Below are positions 55,906 to 64,000 of a stretch of DNA of 64,000 nucleotides, piece after piece. The number at the start of each line of letters is the position of its first letter. Within the stretch, counting starts at the first letter, position 1. The position numbers were made by a program, and so were the translations under genes. The stretch covers positions 43,876,198 through 43,940,197 of the forward strand of contig CM075937.1 of the NCBI GenBank assembly GCA_038030265.1. Reading direction: 5' to 3'. Source of the stretch: Corythucha ciliata (taxonomy: Eukaryota > Arthropoda > Insecta > Hemiptera > Tingidae). The notes below the pieces were generated by a model that was given only the letters and a program-made list of their open reading frames with translations, made no database searches and was not told the DNA's origin.

Positions 55906-58099
55906 GTGGGTGTCGGCAGCGTTGTGCGGCGTGCGCGCGACCCGCATGAGAGGACTCTCTGTAATGGAAGTTTAAATTTCGTCCTCTGTGGGTTTTGCAT
56001 TGGATTCTTGAACGGAAGCATTATGCGGAGTGGAGGGAGGGAAGTTGACGCTTTAATTGAAAAGGATGAGCCGTGTGATGAAGGGGGTTCCACGAACAAC
56101 CATTGTGGTATTAGAGGAATTCTAAACGCGATTTTTTTCAGACTTTTGTACATTTCTTCGAATGATCTGGCTCTTCGCCGCGCAAACTGAATATTTGAGC
56201 CTTCTGTTGTCTTGTCGACATATTCAGCAGGTCGAGGTCTCAGCCAGGCTATCGCGTCTGTGAGACGTCGGAATTCCAAGTCGGCCTAATACAAGTACCC
56301 GGTAGAAAAATAATCGGCTATTAAGGCTCGGCGGTATGACGGCCTTCCAAGGCAATGATATTTTTTTAATTAATAGATAGAAAATGACTCACAATGACAA
56401 TAGACAGTAATTTTATGCCAACAGCAGAAATAATTAATGGGTGACAGCGAAGCGTTTTCTAATTTTAATACGCCGGTTTGCTAGTCAAACGTCAATGCCT
56501 TTGAAATATTTATTAATTTTTTCCCCGATTAGGCACAATTACATGCCGACGGAAAACGCTGCGAATTATCGAACAATGCCTTATTATTTCGACTGTGGGT
56601 TTATTATTCATGGATGTAGTCAAATCCGGCTTGAAATTACATGAAAATCGACACCCCACACCCCTATGACCCCAAATCCTTTGAAAATCCCCATTTTGGA
56701 CCCGCTTTTGGCCCATAAAACCCAAGGAGGTTATTTGATCAAACTGATCATATGTTAGGACCAAGTAGACCCCAAATGGAGTCTATGTGCGAAAGAACGA
56801 GTTTTTTCGAGCAATCCTAGGGCAAGATATGGCCCGGACGGCGGACGGACATTTTTTTTTTATTGCAGATTTGGATTCTACGCACTTTGAAACGTAAAAC
56901 TACAAATTTTGAGGGGGGGTCAAAAAATTTTTTTTGCGATACGATTACAAAGACTTATTATTGAGAAATAATAAGTCAAAATAGGTGTCGTCTGGTGTTC
57001 GTCAATAATTAGGTCCGGAAGATAGTGTCAATAATCGCGTATCGATCCACAAGTCAAAAAAAACAAACAAAAACGTATGTTTAACGGCTTGAAGAAAAAT
57101 AAATCCTATTGATCCTCTACGAATCCTAGTGAAATAATTGGAGTGACGGAGGTCACTCCAATTATGTATTTTATTTTATTTTTCAATACCCTCGCACCAT
57201 TTTGTTGGTTTTTTGTTTAGATTTCCAGTCTCTATTTCCATCCCCTCGCAAATTATGAATTGAATGAAGCAACCTGTGAAAAACGGTTCTGCGCAACCTA
57301 AACAGGAAGGAACTCAATCACCGGCAGCTTCCCCCGCTTCCTCCACTGGCCCTTTCATTGCAACTCTTTTTCTCCGTCAGGGATCAACTTTTTCAATTAC
57401 GTACCCACCTCCTCTTTCGCTCCTGCTGATTCCTTAATTTGTCTCACTTTGTAATCGATTATAAACGGGTGCGCCGTTAATTGCCAAAATTGTTCGAGCT
57501 AACGAAGCGTTGAGGTTAAAGGCGCGGGGAGATCAAGATGCTCGAGTTCACAATAAGTTTGCGTCGAAAATTCGTTCGTAGGTATTTGTTTCCGAAAACC
57601 GAAGATCTGTGGGGAGGAGGGGGTTCTCATGGGCTTTTCTTTCCTTGTTTACTTTGTCCTAGAAAGAAAATCGTTACTTTCAGCAAGACAAGGGATGAAG
57701 ACTCAAAACCCGCGATAGGTTGAATTCTGATTTGAAGCGAAAGTTGTGTGTATGTAGGATGGAGGGGGGGGATGGGACTGAAAATGGGCAAAACTTATTT
57801 CTAGTGTTATCATATTCCTTACTTTCTGTGTGGATCCCAGACAACAGCGTCTTTCAACGCTTCTCTATAGCAAAGTTTCCTCGGCTTCAAGTTTCTCGCG
57901 AAGGAAAACCAATCTAGAACTCACGTCTCATTTAAACCCATCGTGAGTATTTTCATTAGGATGATAATGTTAAAACGGACTTATTTTTTGGATCGACTGG
58001 CTAGTTCTGAAGCGGGGAGGGTGGATTTGACCCAATTCAGTTGCTGAAAACTTTATTTTGTTGATCGGGAAAATAACGAATTTACGACAGGCAATCGAG
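55906..58099. other. Non-coding; palindrome at 57136-57165
   Basis: AATTGGAGTGAC-GGAG-GTCACTCCAATT is a perfect 12-bp stem with a 4-base loop. G runs lie at 57611 and 57764-57771. No gene supported. Confidence 0.4.
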
Positions 58100-58510
58100 G
58101 CCTGTCTTTTAAACAGACGTGGTTTTGGTTCTTTCAAAACACAATTTCGCCGTAAATTTTCACCTCTTCCATAACTAAATGCCGAGAACCTGGCTCCTTC
58201 AAAGCTAAATTTCACAGGTTTGTGTTATTTTATACGCCAATTTCACGTATATTTTCGCTATTGCATACCTCAATTCGCGCATTCTCACTCTTTCGAAAAT
58301 TTCTTTGCTCTATAGCTTTTTATAAAATCAGTTTTGCTTGCTTGGCTTCTTTGAAAAACTGATTTTGCTCAATAAAAATAAAATTCACGGATTTGGGTTA
58401 TTAAAAACCCGAATTACGTCATTTTGACTTCTACGAACCCTTGTTTTGCGAATTTTCGCTATTTCAAACTCCAATTTCTCGGATTTGGCTCCTTCAAAAC
58501 CCAAATTTTA
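58100..58510. repeat. Degenerate minisatellite, CCAATTTCG family
   Basis: Units like CACAATTTCGCCGTAAATTTTC and CCAATTTCTCGGATTTGGCTCC at about 30-bp spacing. A GTTCACCCTG near 58595 resembles the right end of the GTCCTAC elements, so this may be the interior of a decayed copy. Confidence 0.6.
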
Positions 58511-59515
58511 CTGCGACCAGAAGCACTGAAAAGGTCGTATGGACACACCTCCGATGCTTTTGGCAATGGGGATGGCTGATATAGGTTCAATATTCTGTTC
58601 ACCCTGTGTCTATATGCACCTAAAACGTGGACGCGTTGAACGAAAGTGCGGACGTCTTGTAGAGTGGGCAGGAAAGTTGAATCGCCCGAGTTTAACTCCG
58701 TTTCAACATAGTGTTGTTGTGGATGGAGCTATAAGGCCTAAATTCACACTCACAGTTAAGCTTATTCAGCTGCTCAAGTTTGAAATCAAACATCACGGTT
58801 TTCACTGGTGTTGGTTTGGAAAAGAAAACTAATTTTGAAGAAGAAAACTTGGAAAAGAAAATTAATTTTGATCAACGCATTCAAATTAATGTATTGTAAT
58901 AAACTGAACATTTATTATAATAGCATAATAAAATGAAAAAGTGAGACTACATTATTGGTCAGTCCAAAACAAATTCTATTTTTCTCTTCTTTGACTTGGC
59001 AAAGCGCGTTATAACTGTTTCTGGCTCGACGTTGATGCTAAACGAAGCTTTAAACCCATGTGGTCGACCCGGGCCTAATTGAAGTTTACTAGTCCAAGTT
59101 TAAATGATAGCACAGAAAAGATTAGGCCTGTCCAGCGAATGGTTGGAACCGTTGAGTACAGATAAATAACAGACGGAGCGTAAACGAAAAAATTGGCCCA
59201 TTTCCCTCTCTCTAGGGGTCCAAATAATGGGGTGAGAAAACTTGGAAACGATCATACAAGTCAAAGCATTGAAGTTTGGAAACGAATTTTAATTTTAAAA
59301 ACTACTGCGGCATTTACTGAACGGTAAAACGGAATTGACAGCTGAAAGTATCATCTGCCGGAGATTAGCTTCAAATTATAGATCGACAAGTTTCTTATGG
59401 ACCGAAAGAAGCGGTAAATTCAGTTAACATTCTAAACACATGTTCCTAGAGCCATCTGGAAATTTGGGCCTTCAGGGTCCATTAGAAATTTGTCAAGATA
59501 TAGTTTTAAAAATGT
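58511..59515. other. Non-coding; dispersed repeat 59157-59379
   Basis: 59157-59379 matches 3553-3780. The frame at 58539-58832 (L-K-R-G-R-V-E-R-K-C-G-R-L) has no recognised family and no splice context. Confidence 0.45.
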
Positions 59516-59930
59516 ATATATGTCGCATCCACTTGGCGAAATTGTCCACTTCATGAAATGAAAATATTCATTTCTTGAAAAGGAATCGCGTTTGTCCAGT
59601 CGCTGAAATTAAGCTTCCTTACTACAAGTGAACACAACGTCATTTTTTATTGAGTGCTCAATAACATAACCTTTTTAAGTAAAACAAAACTTGTCTCAGC
59701 CCACAAACTCATCCATTTCACGAAAAGGATAATATTGTGCATCCACTTGCAGTAAGGAAGCTTGATTTCAGCAATTGGACAAACACGAATTCCTTTTCAA
59801 GTACTGGACAATTTTTTTGTCCAGATGTCGTAATTTTTTGAAGTTACGGCAAGTGGAGCCACTTCGTGAATTGGACATGCATTTCGTGAAGTGGATAATT
59901 ACTCGACATGGATGCGACATAATTATATAT
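59516..59930. mobile_element. Inverted-repeat element (ATGTCGCATCCACTTGGCG ends)
   Basis: 59516-59633 and 59745-59930 are inverse arms: TATGTCGCATCC / GGATGCGACATA at the tips, TTGTCCA-TCGCTGAAAT / ATTTCAGCAATTGGACAA and AAGCTTCCTTACT / AGTAAGGAAGCTT inside. Repeats of a CACTTC-type motif occur along each arm. Confidence 0.75.
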
Positions 59931-60449
59931 CATGGGAAACCCGCTGGGAATAATGCTGAAAAAATAACGTCTGATAACAGTTCGTTAAGTGACCTTTCAC
60001 TGTACTTATCTTAGGTGTTTTACTTTCGTCCAAAACTGAATAGTTTTCCTGTCCAATCGGAACACGTACAGTACAGACAGGTAGCCTACGTAGATTTCCA
60101 GTGACGTGAAGTACCCTCATAGAACCATTATCATAAACATAATTATACTATTATGTTTATAATGCTCTTTGGATGCACAGTTTCATCATTACTAGCCAAA
60201 GGTAGTATAACCAAAAATCGAAACTAAAATCCTTTGGCCCAGGGGGGGGGGGCGCCCCGTGCGGGCCCCAGTGCTTTCAGTGCTCGGCCGATGATAGAGA
60301 TATTTGTTGGGCGTAGCTTGCTAAGACCTCGAGTGTCGAATAATGACAATGAGCTGGGGGTGAGAGAGGGTCACTAGTTTCATCAAGCTCAGGCGCTGAT
60401 CGGCCACTTGAAAGATATATTAAGGCTCTAAAACATAATTTATCTGTAA
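59931..60449. other. Non-coding; palindrome and G run
   Basis: CATTATCATAAACATAAT / ATTATGTTTATAATG (60124-60165) is a near-perfect palindrome. A G run of about 11 is at 60242-60252. Confidence 0.45.
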
Positions 60450-61041
60450 AGGCGCGTTTACATGGTTCAATCTCATGGCTCAATTTCATTGATTCAATCA
60501 AATTGAAACGTGTGAACACATTTTCCATGATATTGCTCCAAGATGACTAAACTCTTCTATAGGTGCCGCAGATTTCTCCCTGCCCATCAGGTGGGTGACG
60601 TCACCAGCAATCCTTTACTCCCGACTGCTCACCCTAGAGCAGCAGAGCAAGTTAATTTTCAAATTGAAGTTTATAAATTCTTCAAAAACACAACCCAATA
60701 ACAATTAATAATGTACTCTACTGGGTCCAGCGCAAAGGCGGTTGGGACTGCTCGTGACGTAGGTGAAGGACAGTAATGACCGAAGATCTGCGGCACATAA
60801 ATTGCTCCATCAAATTTCTATAATAAACGTGATGCCTGGGGGATTATTCTCTAACTCCGAAGCAATAGCTTTATCGAAGTCATATGTTTATTTCATTAAT
60901 TTTCTTCAAACAATTGAATGAAATAAACACATGGCTGGCGAAAAAAATATTGCTTGTTGTTAGAGAATAGGCCCCCTGAGCCATTCAATGATATGTCTTC
61001 CATCACATTGAGCAATGAGATTGAACCATGTAAACGAGCCC
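60450..61041. mobile_element. TIR element with two MITEs nested inside
   Basis: Ends GGCGCGTTTACATGGTTCAA and TTGAACCATGTAAACGAGCC are inverse, extended by TCTCATGGCTCAAT / ATTGAGCAATGAGA. Inside are the GTGACTAAAC MITE (60545-60795, copy 3) and another at 60836-60977 with ends CTGGGGGATTATTCTCTAAC and GTTAGAGAATAGGCCCCC. Three insertion layers in 600 bp. Confidence 0.82.
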
Positions 61042-61049
61042 TAATATAA

Positions 61050-63110
61050 AGACGCAAAACTTGCAATATCACCGAAATTAAGGCCCTAAACTTGAAATCG
61101 CGTGGATATTCCAGCCAGGAAACGTCCAATTTCGTAAGCATTCGTCAGGATTTTGGCACTGTTTCATGGTACCGTTTAGCCTGGATTTAGCCGCCACAAA
61201 AGAGGCCAGAATCTGACAATTTTGCTTGAAATATGACCCTGAACTGACGAATTCAATTGAAATTTCCATTCTATCGGTGAACTCACCGATATTTAGCTCC
61301 GAATGGTGTCATTCATGATGTAACTTTTTGGTCTTTCATCAAGCATTGGGCGATCTCGATTCGGCTGGACCGTGGGGGGGAAGCTGTTCACACATAAAAC
61401 AGTTACTACCGATACTTGCAATTTCACAAAAATCAAGATCCAAATATTGTAACGTCACTGCAATTAAGACCCCAAACTTCCTGTTTCGTTGAAATTAGGC
61501 CCCGAAACTTGCAATTTAACAAAAATAAGAACCAAATATTTGTAATTTCGATTAAATGTAGACCCCAAACCACCTATTTCGTTAAAATGAAGCCCCGAAA
61601 TTTACATTTTCACTAGAAATAAGGGCCTAAACTTGAATTTTCGCATCATGGTGGGGGGGGGACACGGGTTTCGTCAATCTTAAGGCGCTAGCGCCACTAA
61701 CATGGCCCCCAAAAGTAACAATTTCTCCAAAATTAAGACCTGAAACTTACTGTTCCATTGAAATTAATCCCCTAAACAAGAATTTTGCTGGAATTAAGAC
61801 TCGAAAGTCGCATTGCCGCGGATATTCGGCCATGGAACTTCCAATTTTCTGCGTATTCGATAGGCTGCAAGCTCTGGTATGGCTGGACAGCCTGTTGTTA
61901 GATCCACCACTATACGAACCCCCCCCCCCCGAAACATGCAATTTTTCTTAAACTAAGACCCTGAATTTGCATTTGGCTTAAATTAACATCCAAGCCCCGA
62001 AACTTTCAAATTTTCGGATATTCAGTCGGGGAACTTGAAATTGTGTTAAAATGTATGTATAAGACCCGAACATCGGAGATTACTAATATTCATCTCTGAA
62101 TGTTGTAATTACACCGCTATTCTTCAGGGTATGGGAGTAGTCAGGGCCTGGTAGCCGACCGAGAAAAATAGGTCTAGGAACCTGCAATTTCACCGAAATT
62201 AGCACCGGAAACATGCAATTCAGCAAAAATTTTGCCTGGAAATATCCAATTTCGTAGGTAGCCTCCAACATGTTTCGAATTTGTTGATGGAACGGCGGCG
62301 TATTGGCCTCGTCAACCCACGACGCGGTTGGTCGCGGCCAGTTAGTCTGGAATCCAAGCCGGCAAAAAATTACAAACATGCAATTTCACGGACATTTAGC
62401 ACAGAAAAATAAAATTTAACGGTCCGTAACTTGCAATTTTGCTTATATTAAGACCCGAAACTTGCACTTTTGCAAAATTCAAGACCCAAAGGCCCAAAAT
62501 TATCGATTTCACATTTATTCAACCAGGCAACTTGTAATTTCGCTCAAATTAGAACCCGAACATGCAAACTCGTTAAATTTTAAATTCAAATTTCAAAGCT
62601 AATGGTAAGTGCACAGTCGGGACTGGTTTGCCCAGGGATCACGACCAAAAGATCCTGAAACATGCAGTTTCGCTGAAATTACGAGGTAAACTTGCAAAAT
62701 CGCAAGTATCCGTGGTGCAATTACGCGGTTATGCGTCAGAAACGCATGTCGTGATGACCGACTAGCCCGGGTTCCACGGTTACTACGAAAGACCCCCGAA
62801 ACTTGAAATTTCGCCGAAATAAACACGAGAGACTGTCAATTCAACGAGAATAAACACCGGAAACTAGCAATTTCAACCCAAAACTGGCAACTGACAGATG
62901 AGCTCAGAGTACTGTAATTTATTGGCAATATTTGCCAAGCTTTTGGGTGCTGATCGCGGCTGGTTAGCTCTGGATCCATGACCTCTAAAATAAAAGCCCC
63001 GAAACTATCGCGCAATTTATCGCGAAGCTGTAAGTCCATAATCTTGCAATTTACAGGATATTTAGACCCAAAACTTGACATTGAAATTGAATAAAATTTT
63101 ATAGGAATTT
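61050..63110. repeat. Long degenerate minisatellite, reverse of the 53140 unit
   Basis: About 2 kb of units such as GAAACTTGCAATTTCACC plus GAAATTAAGACCC, interrupted every 300-500 bp by spacers carrying GGCTGG-TAG or GGATCCATGACC-like sequence (61350, 61880, 62140, 62640, 62960). G or C runs lie at 61374, 61650-61660 and 61920-61930. All short frames here are by-products. Confidence 0.78.
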
Positions 63111-63189
63111 AGCTCCGAGAAATGTTATGTTGCGGGTATTTCACTTCAATTTAATACAAAAGCAGGTAAAATTGAAGAGTTTTTCATCA

Positions 63190-63440
63190 ATTTTAGCTGT
63201 GGTGCTCTTTCACAATTTTATCGGAGAATTAGCGATTTTCACAATTATAGCTGCGAAGTGGCGGTTTTATACTTTTAACGTTGAATTAGCGGGTTTTCTT
63301 AGTGGCGGACTCAACTCAAGAATAGGACGTTAGCGCTTTTCAAAATTTCAGCCGCGAAATTTCAATATTTTTATTTCACTTTTAACCGTGTAATTCATGA
63401 TTTTCTCTACGTTAGCCAATTTCTCCAAATAGCCAAATTC
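63190..63440. repeat. Degenerate minisatellite, AGCCGCGAATTAGCG family
   Basis: Six to eight units of TTTTAGC-GCGAATTAGCG then TTTTTCAC, as at 13930-14930, adjoining the 61050 array. Confidence 0.65.
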
Positions 63441-64000
63441 CCACCAGAAACCGCGAATCGTCCCGCGTTTGCACGGGAGCCGCTTGTGGATGAAACGAGC
63501 CGTAAAGTTTCTCCACTAAACGAGTATTTTATTGGTTGGGCAACGCGAAAATAATTACTTAAAACAAAAGCGAAACAAAAAAATATTGGGCTCTGATCTC
63601 GTAGAGGGATTGCAGCCGTTCGGGCAGGCCGCGCCTTTTGATTACAAACCCCGTGCGAGTTCGGAGCGGGCGCACCACCTTGCTAAGAAATAACTTGTCT
63701 GTTGACAAATCCCTGTTTCGTTTCTGCCCCTACGGCCAAGTGCGACTATTCGACCGTGAAACTGGATGATGAGCTTCAGGGATGGTTGTGGGCTATTAAT
63801 CAAATATTTTTTGTTGCAAATATTTCAATCAACCACTAACTAAGCTGGAATAATATTCGTGTTATTTTGAAGTTAAAGATGTTACAGGAAGCTGTCCAAG
63901 CCCCTCTCTCCCTCTTTGTTAGATGTGGAGGGGAATCTCTTCCACCAATATCTTCCCAATAGCAACACTCAAGCTGGCTATGCAATAACCCACGCAACTC
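63441..64000. other. Non-coding, no gene seen
   Basis: No coding segment or repeat copy recognised. CpG content is higher near 63600-63680. Confidence 0.35.

Noticed and set aside
55779..56279. 166-codon minus-strand ORF
   Set aside because: Arg/Pro-rich composition, no domain, and opposite plus-strand frames are also open; the plus-strand exon with a good donor is at least as likely.

Overview
This window is metazoan nuclear DNA, most likely from an arthropod. Genes are split by GT-AG introns, intergenic DNA is AT-rich and full of transposon remnants, and there are no operons or ribosome binding sites. The best lineage clues are the TCAGT-type initiators upstream of the aldo-keto reductase start codons and a degenerate Jockey/CR1-like LINE. 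I cannot name the species.

The core (4.9-17.5 kb) is a tandem, all minus-strand cluster of four aldo-keto reductase (AKR1-type) genes. Three (17544-15582, 12602-11201, 9125-7733) can be assembled completely as seven exons each, giving proteins of 313, 310 and 320 residues. Every junction conserves position and phase, and the last exon is a 37-40 nt micro-exon coding for the C-terminal tail. A fourth gene is represented only by exon 1 (4950-4885); its other exons are left of the window or lost. All four copies have a TCAGT initiator 50-125 nt upstream of the ATG.

The rest is mostly transposon-derived. Supported or partial genes in it are: a terminal-exon-like ORF at 22461-22943; a five-exon two-transmembrane protein on the minus strand (31890-30522) that probably uses one GC-AG intron; two coding exons of an unknown plus-strand gene (33362-33928); an intronless-looking gene for a 465-residue protein with a C-x2-C...C-x2-C motif (41684-43081), preceded by a TATA box, initiator and perfect Kozak context; and a few isolated candidate exons (45335-45105 minus, 49924-50119, 55801-55905).

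Repeats include several MITE families, two kilobase-scale palindromes (19549-22047 and 24691-26110), a 1.1 kb direct repeat (26225 and 35707), nested TIR elements around 20.7-23.6 kb and 60.4-61.0 kb, a TIR element interrupted by a dead LINE (37448-39993), a tRNA-derived SINE with rearranged copies (47.9-48.4 kb), and degenerate minisatellites. Six superficially different minisatellites share a unit of about 29-31 bp. Poly-G/poly-C tracts of 8-14 bases are very frequent.

All exon structures were read by eye from frames and splice motifs. The AKR models are strongly cross-validated by each other; the others are hypotheses.
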